Shown here piece by piece: positions 47,354 through 58,949 of a DNA stretch of 64,000 nucleotides (position 1 is its first letter; each line of letters starts with the position of its first letter). Source of the DNA: Mytilisepta virgata (Eukaryota; Mollusca; Bivalvia; Mytilida; Mytilidae); contig CM051512.1 of assembly GCA_028015205.1 (NCBI GenBank), positions 8,306,255 to 8,370,254 of the forward strand, read 5' to 3'. A program made the position numbers and the translations under genes. The notes under the pieces were generated by a model. It was not told the DNA's origin. It ran no database searches and was given only the letters and a program-made list of their open reading frames with translations.

Positions 47354-47362
47354 ATGAAATGA
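47354..47362 (+). promoter_or_regulatory. Minimal uORF overlapping the lectin B start codon
   Basis: ATG AAA TGA, whose stop overlaps the main ATG at 47359 (ATGA overlap, different frame). This could lower or tune initiation. Whether the mRNA includes it is unknown. Confidence 0.35.
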
Positions 47363-50300
47363 AATATTTTTATATACTCATAGTTATATGTCGTCTTACC
47401 TTGTTCAAAGGTTCGATGGCCATCAGAAATCAGATGTTTCTCATCTCGAATGATGTCGGATTGGTCACCAACGATACTGTTATTGGAAGCCTTGTTGTTG
47501 ACACTAGTATAAAATGTGCATTTATTTGCAGCGTGGAGGAATGTTGCTGTATTTCTATATACGAAGATCTATCAGGAATCTGTACACTAGGATTCTCTTG
47601 TTCTCCTAATGTATACCATAGTCCTGGAAAAAATCTTATGACGAAAGAACCGACATTAGGTATTTATTTTAATTTATTATTATTATTATTATGTTTTTTT
47701 TTTTTTGTCTTTTTCTGTCTTCCATTTGTTTACATTGTATTTATGTTTATATACGGTCGTCTTGAAGATGAAGCTTAATTGGGTATTTATTTCAATTTAA
47801 TTTTGTTTACTTTCTTTTATTTATTTACATTTTACTTATATATTTTTGTTTTGATATGGCCGTCTTTGAAAAAAAAACATTAGAAAAGATTCTCACAAGT
47901 CAAATATTTCATGTCAAGCAACAAAAATTTCCAGCAAAATTGTTGGATTAAACCGAGCATACTAGTACACTAAAGAATCTGTAAAAATATGTTATCTGTG
48001 TTTCCAGAATGTTAAATCGCGGATGGTCAAGAAGTAGGACTCATTCCCCTGTATTTATTTAACTTTTAGGGCCGTTTTTAAAAAGTCTTATAATGCCTTC
48101 CAGAATCGCCAGGGGCATAGCCTTATAGATGATGTCTTATGATTTGAATAAATTAAATAATAACTAAAAAAAAAGTTATTAAATGTTTTTGGCATACCTG
48201 AATATTCCTCAGTGAGACAAATCAACGTCTCAAATAGGTTTTGTAAACGTGAGGGACACTCGGAGCCAATACTTCAGTTTTGCTGTTCGTTTATATGTAT
48301 GTATATCTGTTTACATGAGAATATAATGGGTTTGGCTCCAAATGTCCTTGTTTGCAATATTCCAAATGAGATTAAAAATGCTTGGCAATTGACCTAATTC
48401 GACTATATACACTTTTGCGGATGGAAAATTTGACTAATTAGTGAGTATATATATATAACTTATTTTTGTTAACACTACAATTTACGATAAAACTTAGACA
48501 ACTATTTAAGGGTATAAGTGAAAGAAAAACTGGAAAGTGGTAATACTATTTTCGATAATTTCGTTTTAACATCGGTTAACAACTTACCAAACTAAGTAAT
48601 CGCTTTAAACAAGTGATGAATAAAACTATATTTTAAACTAATGTATCATAGTAATTTGGAGTTATACAAGGTGGTGCAGGGTAAATGCGGACGAAAGAAA
48701 AACCTAATAGAAACCAAGCATCACAAAAGAGGGTAGATTCACCTGGGGTCAATAGCACACACTCTAATGTGAGTTATATATATCCACCTCCTCCCACCTC
48801 CCTCGAAAATAAAATTAAATTGATAAAGGAATAAAAAGGACAGAGTTATACGAAACCCCCTATTAACATATAACGCACATAACCTGGAATTCGTAATGAT
48901 TCTTTATTTAAATTGCAGTCCAAGCAATGGGATCAAGAAGTCTGTTTTATAAATAAATTACTCGCGGAAGAGTTTAGATACATTTTTATGTCTTGGAACA
49001 CATTTGTTATTCAACACTCATATATATTGGTATACCTTAAGGTAAGAGGTACCTAACTAGGCTATATTTCAGATTTGTGTTCAATTTGGTATGCAATTAG
49101 AGTATGTTGAACTGCTTCTGAATATCAAAAAGTGTGTATCACTTTAATAATCCCGCGAAATGCTGTTATAAGAATGAATATTCATATAGAGTGCACTTAA
49201 ATATTACTGCAAAACATGAATTCTTTGAAATTATGATTTCTCAAAATCCTGTTCCCGAATTTTTTTTAAAACGACATATTATTGACATTGAAATTCTCTT
49301 TTCATTGATGTAATTTTTTTTGGGATTCGTTTTCCCAGTATATTAATTGATTACTGTATGTACAGTGGAAATCTCAATCAAACACAACGCCGTCATGACG
49401 TCGCGAAAATGTAAAATGTAAGATGAAAAACATGAAAAATGTTAGATGTTTAGTTTTTTTACACACAGGACATATAGAATGATCTTCACAACGAAAAGAA
49501 ACCTATTGATCCAACATGTTTTAGTATCAACGAAACGTAAAAGTTCACAACAATATCATATAATTTTTTATGTATAATTCTAGGATTTGTTGTTTAAAAT
49601 ATGACAAGATTATTAATTTGTTTTGGCGGTGTTTAAATGAAATCTACAGTGTATTATTTTAAGGATCTTATATCAACCGTATTGAAGAAATATAAAACCT
49701 AAATATGTTTTTTTTTCTCGATATTCAGATGCAGGTTTTAATACCTTAACCGCACGTAAAAGTTAATAAAGATCTCTTATTTAGCGATACAGGTACTTTA
49801 ATATTGGTTTGCTAATTCAAAGATCCTGTCTAAATCCGGCCTGTTATTGCAGGACACCTGTATCAATGAAATATCAGAAAATACTGTGCATATTCTTCAA
49901 TAGATAAATCTCTGTCATCCGGAAAACATTAAGTCTGAACAGCTTTACAGATACGATATGTATAATGTCCTGTTTCCATTTTTATTCCATACTTTTGGCC
50001 TACAGTTATTTCGGTCCCATGTATTTTACGAATGCTCGTAATTTTTTTCTAATAAAATTTAACGTACTTAGAAAAGCAAGAATTTCAAGAATATATTTGT
50101 TACGCTAATGTTTATAACGATATTGGAAGTAATTGATTAAGAATAAAACGTATCACAAAATACCAAAACAAATATGATGCACTGTATTGCCATTTCGTCG
50201 ACTGACAACTCATCAGCAGTGCTTGAGATGAAAAGGTGTTGGAAAACCGGTTAAAAATATAATGAACAATTAATAAGCACAACTATTAAAATCCAAACAA

Positions 50301-53300
50301 ATAAAAACAAACAGGAATCCAAACTCAGCTAAGGGTTACCTCTGCATCAGGAAGAGCCTTAGAAATTTATTATAATATTGTCAAATATTTAAACAGAAAG
50401 TATAGAGAAATTTGAGGAATGAATTATAGCAGAACAAAAATTCTGACTACTGGGCTGATAATGTCCTCAGTCCACCAGCTCTGACATAGACCTAGTGGTA
50501 GTAATAAAACGTATCACAAAATACCGAAATAATTTTGATGCAATGTATGGCCATTTAGTTGACTGAAAACTCATCAGAAGTGCTCGCGATCAAACTGTTG
50601 AAACTTCAGAATACAAAGAGAATGCCGATACAGGAAAAGAGAGAATTTCTACAGGTTTGGATGATTTCACCAGTCGTTACTATAAATGTTATGTCAGAAA
50701 TCTAAAACATATCTGTCGATTCGTTCATAGGTTGCGAGAAGTCATTCTGCCTACGCCGTAATAAACAAAACTGCGATGAAGAATGGATAGAGATGGGAGC
50801 GTTCTGTTACTATTTTAGTAACAACGAAACGAGCTGGTTCGACGCACAGGTAATGTAATATTATGCATTGTATTATACCATTTTTAAAAACATCTGTAAT
50901 AACGAAGTATATAAAGTTTGACAACAAAGGACAAACAAATTAAAACATGAATACTCTACAGTTTTTGAAACAAGTATTGTCATATTAAGTCCTCTTTTAG
51001 CACATGTGAACGAAGGCTTTTATGTAAGCTTTGCCAGCTTTATCAAGAAAAGGCATTTTTTCCAGATTAAATTGCTTACTATTAACAATAAATCCTACGA
51101 TACAAAAACTACAATAGTTATGTAAAACAACAGTTATGACAATGTTGTACATTTCAACATACATTTAAATAAGCCGCTGAATCTTCATTTTTGAATGACA
51201 TGAACGTTAACTTTAAGTCTGTGAAATATGTGTATTATTAATTTTCTTGTGTAAATGGTGACTTATTATAATTTTACTATGAAAATGATTTTATTCGAAA
51301 CATGCTCTTAATAGGACATATTACAGATTATTAATCGTAAGCGAAATGGAACGGCCAAACCAATGTTGGATACATTTTTGACAACTAATGGTGCAAAATT
51401 AAATAATGTGTCCTATTAGAAACATGTTAGAATAAAAGTAATTCATAAGGGTTATAAACTCATGGTCATTTACACATAGGTTGGGTCCTCATATTTGTAT
51501 TGTATAATCGCTATCTGTGGTTAAAAATATTCGAATATTAAGATCCAGCCAAAACTTTGTACCTAATTTATTTGAATTATTTTTTTTAAAACAAAGGAAA
51601 GTTAAACAGTTGGTGTATAAAGTATGAAAACACACAAGAAAAACGGCTATTTTATACTAGGAGTATCCAATTTGTCCGTTTGTCTATGATCACCTTGTAA
51701 CTATTAGATATATTAGTGGAATGTGCTTCTAATTTCAAGCAAGAATATACTTTTATACATACATACAATATATGTATAACAATTACATGCTTATTTTCGG
51801 AAAGTATAAAGTTTGTTATAAAAAATAAATTGGACGTTTATATGATTTGTGCATACACATCTGAATACTATGAAACAGACATTTGCATGTAACCTCTCAG
51901 AGTTTGTACCTGAAAAAAAAAAAAAAAAGAAAGCCGATACAATGATATTTAAGTTAATTCAATACCTTAGCGGTATGTTAAGTACAAAATAATTCTTGAA
52001 AAAATTTAAAAGTTATAATTATAAAAATTGCCAATGATTTTTTTTCTCATGTGTTATTTTGCGAAATAACATAAAGAGAACACAGTGTACGCTGGTTTAT
52101 TTCTAAATGTGCATACTAACATTTCATTAGTTTCTTTTGAAATTATCTCAAAGAAAAATGTACAGACAAAACGTTTAAGAGTAAGTAAAGATACGTTATA
52201 TAAAATTGAAGGTAAAAGCAAGTAAAATTCAACACCATGTAGCACATAATGTTGACCATAATCATTATAATGAAATTCTTGGAATTAATTGCTCTGATAT
52301 CGATGGGAATAAGCTCAGAACATAAAACACTTCTAAATTTTTTTTAAGGTATCCGGACCACAATAGATCATGATCGAAAATTGTATCTCTTTTTGACCGT
52401 GAATCGCTGAACCAAAAAAATTAAAGCAGGAATTTTGTATATAAATTTACTGAAGTTGAAACACATTTTGTTGCTTATATGCAGAGTCTGTAAAAATAAG
52501 TTAGTTATATTGGCATTTCCGAAGTTTGCCGATAATTACCGAGGTCATTTCAATTGCTTTGTATGGAACATCCGGGAACGTTTGGTCATTTATGGTCCGG
52601 ATACCTTAAAACATATTTCCCATGAAACTTAAATTTAAAAACTACATAACGATATTGAGGATTAGTGTATGTTATTTGGAGATATTCGATGTAATTCCTT
52701 TCCAACTGCCACCAACTTTTATAAATGAAGTATGCCTAAGGGTACATTAGTGAAATTAGAAACTAATTTTCATATTATTTTTCTAATTCGTCGACATATA
52801 ACCCAGAGTATTTATTTATACATGTTATGCTAAAGAGATTTAAGAATTCATTTATCGATCTGCAGAAAATTCCAAATGACTTTTTATGTGTTATTGGTTG
52901 TGTATATTGTTTATATATTATTCCTGGTATTCTATATTAAACCGGGATTCTCCATTTTGCTTTTTCATCGTTATTAAAGCCAGAAATGCATTTTCTCTAA
53001 GTTCCTTTAATCCAACTTCATTGTGTTTATTACACTTCATTTAATCATTTGAAGAAATTAGTTTTAAATGTTCTACCTGAAGTTTGTCTTTGTGATTCCC
53101 ATTTGCAGTGATGTAGTTATTCTTATTTTCCTTTAACTATTATAAAGTTGGTAATATATTTGTCTGTTCGTTTGTAGCTATTGTGACCACATTTTTCCTG
53201 TAATGTGAATTCAGTTTATTTCTTTGAAATCAATTGTCGTGGATTGGGGAAAAACATATTCGTTGGTTCTTAATTCGAGGATTTTAAATTTCTCAAAAAA

Positions 53301-55321
53301 AAAATAATAATAATAAAGCAGAAAAATAAAATAAAATGACAACAGTTATCATTGTTGAAACAAAATATAAAGTTAAATATAAAACATGTTTTTATTATGG
53401 AACAGATTTGCTTTGGAGTAATCAGCAAGGTCATCGATATTATTTGTCTAAGATTGGATTAATATTTACATATATCAGGCTTAATCAAAACATAATATTA
53501 TACTATCGATGTTTTACCAAAAATTTAGTTATCAAGACATTATAAATGACATAAAATGAAGGATTTAATGTACTGCTTACCGGAAGTGACGGAGGGTTAA
53601 AAAATAAACATATATTGTTTGGAGCATTTCTCAATTTTCAATTATCGAAGCCCATATTCCATCATGTTTACCAAATAGCATCTTTATCCTCTGAAAACAT
53701 TTCTGATCCGTTTGAATTTAAGGTCAAACAAGAATCTGGCATTCTTGGTAATGACCCAGAACATTTCGATATTTCTTTGCAAGAAAAATGACAGATCGAC
53801 ATAAATATTTCGTTGGGATTTTAAATTTGTGGATTGAGTTGTCCACGAAATCCACGAAAATTAATGTACAGCGAATAATAGATGTTTTACTGTACTTAGA
53901 TTTTATCCCATCGAAATTCTTGTATTATATCCGGAAGCTAAAGTCTAGCAAGAATTCTTGTTAATGAATGTTTTCTTCTTCAGACGATTTGTCAGTCCAA
54001 AGGTGCATTTCTTACTGAACCCAGATCATTGTGTGAGGTCAATTATCTCAAAGAAAAGTCCAAGGAAAAGAATGAAAGTGAGTAAAAATAAGCTGATGTA
54101 TAATTAAAGTCAAAGCAAGTGCAGACAGTCAAAATAAACACGATAAATAAATATGACCTAAACAATCAGAATTCAAGACGAATTTCAATATTTATATATC
54201 AACAAATGTTATTATTTCACTTTATATTTAGAACGAATAAGAATCATCTCATTTCATGTCAAATTTTCAAGCGATCAAATATTCAGTTTGTTGTGCATAT
54301 CATTTCTGATCATTTCTAATTTGTGTAAATTTTATTTTATTGTGCCTTGTATTCATGAAAGGACATCGTGGACATGTTGTAAAATGATAATTCGTATATG
54401 AATAAAATGAACAAGAATCTAAAATGATAAATAATCTCTGAAAGTAACAGATACACTGACAGACATTAACGCTGAACCTAATGCAATTGAAAAACACAGT
54501 CTGGGATCCCAATCGACCTGTTTTGAAATTGTCTGCGGTCGTTGGAGTCTAAAGCTAATGGGGAAGTCAAATTTCTATAAGGTCCGTATATCACACACGT
54601 CATGATCTATCCAGTTTTTGTCACAAACTAGCGCATAAGCCATGTAAGCGATGGCCCTAATAATGTTAGAAATTAGTGCAACATTATTTGTGGTACTAGT
54701 AGATTTTCAATATAACTGTCAGTTTATTTCTGTATACGACGGTAAAAGCTCCATAAATGACAAAATTCAACCCTACAAAACCCTTACTAAGTAGCCTTCC
54801 AGAAATAATTCATATTACCCATGTATTTAAATAACACTGATAATGTCCGATGCAAATTATATACGATTCATGGTAAAAAACAGAAACGTAATCAAACAAG
54901 ACAACCTACACTTAAGGCAAATATATAAAAAATATTATAACTGACGTAAAATGAAATAACAATCATCGAAATAATATAATTAATACAGTCAATCCACAAG
55001 GCCCAAGAAGACAGAACACAACACTTGAGCGAAAGTATGAAAGAACCGTAAACCAGTGTTTATATTGTCAACATGATCAATGATTCATATATTACTATTT
55101 TAGCATTTTGGATTGGAGGTACAGATATAGAAAGCGAAGGAGATTGGGTTTGGGCCTCTAATGGAGATCCAATTACAGAAAAGGATTGGCATACAACTAC
55201 AGTTGTGGAACCAAGCAACAGTGGCGGTATCGAACACTGTATAGAAATAAATGCAATTCTTTTTTTTGAATGGAATGATAATTACTGCTTTAATGTCCGT
55301 AGATATATCTGTCAGAAATAA
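47359..55321 (+). CDS. Secreted PAN/apple-like + C-type lectin domain protein, copy B, four exons
   Basis: Exons 47359-47659, 50731-50849, 53984-54077 and 55104-55321 join in phase (1, 0, 1), all with GT-AG borders, into 243 codons. A signal peptide (MKYFYILIVICRLTLFKG) is followed by a Cys-rich stretch (IKCAFICSVEECCC, CTLGFSC) resembling PAN/apple domains. The C-type lectin fold runs from CDEEW and GAFCYYF through WFDAQTICQSKGAFLTEP, FWIGG, GDWVW and IEHC to WNDNYC and RYICQK. The WND Ca/ligand motif is present, but EPN is EPS, so sugar specificity is uncertain. A likely role is an extracellular recognition or adhesion protein, as in the expanded bivalve lectin families. Copy A (29207-34885) shares all exons but is broken; fragments C and D complete the cluster. 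Intron 1 holds a reverse hammerhead repeat (50142-50590). Confidence 0.85.
50179..50222 (-). ncRNA. Type I hammerhead ribozyme, apparently intact
   Basis: On the minus strand stem I GCACTG (50222-50217) pairs perfectly with CAGTGC (50184-50179). The core CTGATGA follows, then stem II GTTG/CGAC (one G-U pair, loop TCAGT), GAAA, a two-pair stem III (AT/AT around GGCA) and U-A before the stem I return strand. All core bases are kept. The very short stem III is as described for animal retrozymes, where it may need dimeric pairing. Confidence 0.8.
50540..50583 (-). ncRNA. Decayed hammerhead ribozyme
   Basis: Same layout as 50179-50222, 361 bp away. The GAAA box reads TAAA and stem I is mismatched (GCACTT against CATTGC). 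Cleavage is not expected. Confidence 0.6.
50850..53983 (+). other. Intron 2 of lectin copy B
   Basis: AT-rich intron of about 3.1 kb with an A16 run near 51913 and no recognised element or ORF. Intron 2 of copy A is about 1.7 kb. Confidence 0.5.
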
Positions 55322-55409
55322 TAGATATGGAAAGGTGTGCTATATCAAGCTCTGTTTATCAAAGTAAAGGGAATATAGTCCCACATCTGATATTGTCTGT
55401 GACATTTTG

Positions 55410-55415
55410 AATAAA
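55410..55415 (+). terminator. Polyadenylation signal AATAAA, lectin copy B
   Basis: First AATAAA after the stop at 55321, 89 bp downstream, in a region homologous to the copy A 3' UTR. Confidence 0.55.
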
Positions 55416-55467
55416 TTAAATATATAGTGTAATAAATAATATGCTTATTTAGATACTTTTAACAATT

Positions 55468-56110
55468 CAGAAATTACCAGTATTTAGCAAAATTCAAAAA
55501 TAATAGAAATACTAAGGGTTCATTCCTTGTATTGCACATGGTAGATATCCTAAGCTGAAATTTGGCTTCCTATTTCGGTATTTTTGGTTGAGTACTTCTT
55601 GTTTAATATAAGTTTGATTTTTGGTCTTCCAAATGTTTCGGTTTTAATGCTGCTGATGAGAGGTAACTCCTTGAAATGCGTCGTATACAGCATAGTTTAA
55701 ATTTACTATATCTAATATTAGTATCTTTGGATTGTTATTTTGAAACTCCTGGGATGATGCCTCTGCTGGTGGACCCTAGGTCCCCAAGGGTATTCGCCAA
55801 CCCAGTCGTCAGACTTGTCTGACATGATTATTCATTGATTTTTTACAGAAATTACCAGTATTTAGCAAAATTCAAAAATAATAGAAATACTAAGGGTTCA
55901 TTCCTTGTATTGCACATGGTAGATCTCCTTAGCTTTGGCTTCCTATTTCGGTATTTTTGGTTGAATACCTCTTGTTTAATATAAGTTTGATTTTTGGTCT
56001 TCAAAATGTTTCGGTTTTAATGCTGGTGGTGAGAGGTGAAATGCGATGTATACAGCATAGTAAAAATTTACTACATGTATATCTAATATTAGTATCTTTG
56101 GACTGTTATT
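55468..56110 (+). mobile_element. Hammerhead-bearing tandem repeat (retrozyme-like), subfamily 1, dimer
   Basis: Unit 1 is 55468-55845 (378 bp, CAGAAATTACCAGTATTTAG to the next occurrence of the same phrase). Unit 2, 55846 to about 56110, is 3' truncated. Unit 1 has an intact ribozyme at 55647-55693 and the GC-rich core CCTCTGCTGGTGGACCCTAG, GTCCCCAAGGGTATTCGCC. In unit 2 the ribozyme region (56020-56058) is damaged: CTGGTGGTGA replaces CTGCTGATGA and stem II is deleted. The array starts about 150 bp after the stop of lectin copy B. Confidence 0.8.
55647..55693 (+). ncRNA. Type I hammerhead ribozyme, apparently intact
   Basis: Identical over 47 bases to 44892-44938: stem I ATGCTG/CAGCAT, CTGATGA, stem II GAGG/CCTT, GAAA, stem III ATGC/GTAT and U-A cleavage dinucleotide. 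Cleavage at this site in adjacent units would release a linear RNA of 378 nt. Confidence 0.85.
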
Positions 56111-56802
56111 TATTTTTCCCAGAGTTCAATAAATCCTCCCCTTTGGTTAGACATGTTGATCCAAAAATGTCTTCAGGCTTTATTGATATTAAAATTGCAC
56201 ATATCAATGAGCTTATGCTTTAGTTCAAGAATATAAAGTATAGTGAAGATACAACATATATATCAGTATTTCACTTTAACTACTTTTGCTTGGATTAAAA
56301 TACAGATACAGGTAAATCTGAGCTTCAGTATCGCTATCGCCAAACCTGTCCATTTACTGTTCCAGATTGGACCAGTGCCGTTCAAATCTGTATCTCCAAA
56401 CCAGTCCATTTACTGTTTCAGATTAGACCAGTCCCGTTGAGAGAAATGCATTCTATTGTATATTATGATAATATTTAGATGCTCACGATTTTTAAATTTC
56501 GACGCATTATTACTCTTTAGTTTTGATCACTGCCGCAAGTTTGAAACTAAACTTCACGATAATAAATACAACACTCATTTTGACTGGTAAAGGTATATCA
56601 CATATACATGCCAACATTACAGCTTATTTTGGAATTACTAAGGAATTTCAAATGAATACAAAAGTGTGCCCAGTGATATGCTGATATTTTGATAACAACC
56701 TTCCTTTCATTAAGCAACTAGAAAGTTTAATTAAGAATATTATTGAAAGGAGATATACCAGTAGAGAAAATAATCCTGAAATTGATATTTAAAAGGACAA
56801 CT

Positions 56803-57172
56803 AGATACCTGTGATGGCTCACGGGATCTCAACCTTCAGAGCTGTTTAGCGCGCCCCTAGGGGGCAGAAGGGTCATAATACGGAGAGCCTGACCGCGGAC
56901 GATAGTGGGTAACGTACTTGGAGAATGCCACACTCCCTGCACGCTAAAGAACTCTTCTGTAGTTTACGAAAAAGAGAAGCCCAATGCCGCTACAGAAGTC
57001 TAAATACCCAACAATACCCATCCATCCATTCCTTTACAGCAACAGCTAAACTTGGTTCCGCCCCATCCCTATTTGAATTGTTTGATAAATTAGTGAAATC
57101 GTTATTGTCTTGCAGCAGCATTAAATATTTGCCACTCGACGTTTAGCAAACAGCAAATCAAACAAATCAATG
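56803..57172 (+). mobile_element. Dispersed repeat with (AATC)n tail, copy 3
   Basis: Matches 9040-9447: ACCTGTGATGGCTCACGGG, GGAGAGCCTGACCGCGGACG, GAGAATGCCACACTCCC, CACGCTAAAGAACTCTTCTG, GCCGCTACAGAAG, CCCATCCCTATTTGAATTG. It ends AACAAATCAATG. The first third differs (CGCGCCCCTAGGGGGC). Confidence 0.65.
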
Positions 57173-57710
57173 AAAAATTGCTGCTCTATATTCTTCAAAA
57201 TGAGGCATGTACAAACAATATATCAAAAGATCTTAGCAGACCCATATTAACCAGATGTAATTAAACTACACTACACAATTTCGTAAAGCGTAAAGCCACT
57301 CATAAAAGCATCTGCCTTAGGACAGACACGTAAAATTGTGACAAACACAAAGTAGTTTTATGAGTTTTTCAATTGTTTTAACAATAATTGCATACAACTT
57401 GATTTTTCCCTTAATGCACTTAATGTCTAGGCCGCCGAATTTCTATACTGTACTTAAACTAACATGAATCGAAACTGCAGACACTGTTGGCCTCTATTCG
57501 TTTCAATAATTACAAACTTCGCACATAAGTTCATCATAAAAATGATTTTGCATGGGAAACTAAAGATTGGTCATTTTCTACACTTTCAACGATATTTTTC
57601 ATGGACTGTTAATTCCTGAGGATGTCATTCTGCCATAGATTTGGATATAATATAATTTTTATACAACCCCAAATATTTGTGGTCGTATTATGGTATGAGC
57701 CTGTCGTTGT

Positions 57711-57808
57711 CGTCGGTATCGTCGAACATTGGCGTTGATGTTGGCGTCCGCGTCGACGTTCGTAGACGCGGACGCTGACTACAACGCTGACGTTCGACGA
57801 TACCGACG
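57711..57808. repeat. Long GC-rich inverted repeat (44-bp arms)
   Basis: Left arm 57711-57754 (CGTCGGTATCGTCGAAC, GCGTCCGCGTC) pairs with right arm 57765-57808 around a 10-base loop, with a handful of mismatches in the middle. Strongly CpG-rich inside AT-rich surroundings. It lies within sequence absent from the partner block. Confidence 0.8.
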
Positions 57809-58949
57809 TCTTGTACGATTTTGATATTTTTTAAAAATGTTTCTTCATAAGAAATACAATAAATATTACGTAAGGCATTTTTGTGCTACTTTTTTCATTG
57901 CAGATATAAAAGGGATTAAGGGACCAATATTAGCAATTTTGTAGGACACTTAAAAATTTTTCTCATCTAATTTAAATGGGGAATTTTCCTTTTAATTCAT
58001 CTTGATGAGTGTTGTCAGTTGTATGTCCAGATATTTCTCCCATCTATTACAGTTTTTGAAATATAAGGGGTTGAAATGGCCTAAATGACAATGTGCCTTG
58101 ATACGTAAATTATTTTATTTTTAATTCAATTTCAATGGGTATTCCGGGGAATGATTTTATTAGTACATGTATGTCAACAATTTTTAAAATTTTTCATCCG
58201 ATTTCAATTGAGAAAGCTTACCTTACCTGGATTTTGGGAAAAATATTAAGGCCAAAATGTTATTGTTTTATTATCTCTCTTTGCAAAGTGTCTTGATTAA
58301 AATCATAACAATATGTTGCAGAACAGTAATTTATAAAAATCAGTAAGAATGAACTCTAAATGACAGAGGAGCTCTGCTGATGATGTATACATGCATAAAA
58401 TTTTGAAACACGGTTTATAATACATTTCTAATTTGTATCTGGGAATTTATTTTTACCACTGATGTCAATGTCTCTGCACCAATTTTTGTATTAGAAAAAT
58501 ATTCATTTGAAATACAGTTATAGGTTCGGCTGGATTTTTTTTCTATATTGGTTAGGTAGGTTATTCGATTGCTTGCAATGTTAATTGATTATGATTTGTT
58601 GTCCAGACGTTTTATCATGGGCATACCCAATGAAAAGTTGAACCAAAGAAATTGCTGTTGAAAACAAGATCAAGTTCGCAAGCTGCTAATTGAGTTTATT
58701 AGTTATTCAGTAGGTTATTAAAAAATATTTGAAATCTCTTGTGAATTCATTCATTTTCATACACATTTCTGTTGACACAATTTCACGAAGTATTGATTCT
58801 TCAAAGTTTAACCGAGTACAAAGTCTAGTTAAGATGGAATTAAAATCTTTTTTCGTAAATTAGAAATCCACAAATAATAAATTAATGAATAAAAACAACA
58901 AAAATTTATAACAGTAATCTAGGAATACTGTAATTTCTTGTCTTGACAT

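Larger units (their letters stand above)
50142..50590 (-). mobile_element. Hammerhead-bearing tandem repeat, subfamily 2, reverse orientation
   Basis: AATAAAACGTATCACAAAAT occurs at 50142 and 50503, a 361-bp spacing, so more than one unit is present. Reverse-complement matches to 4725-5120 include the AGCACT-GCTGATGAG region, the TAACCCTTAGCTGAG and AGGCTCTTCC blocks, and the GC-rich core with CAGCCCAGTAGTCAG. It lies in intron 1 of lectin copy B, just upstream of exon 2. Confidence 0.7.

Noticed and set aside
56341..56440. Two ~50-bp direct repeats (CC-GTCCATTTACTGTT-CAGATT)
   Set aside because: A real small tandem duplication, but too short and isolated to interpret.
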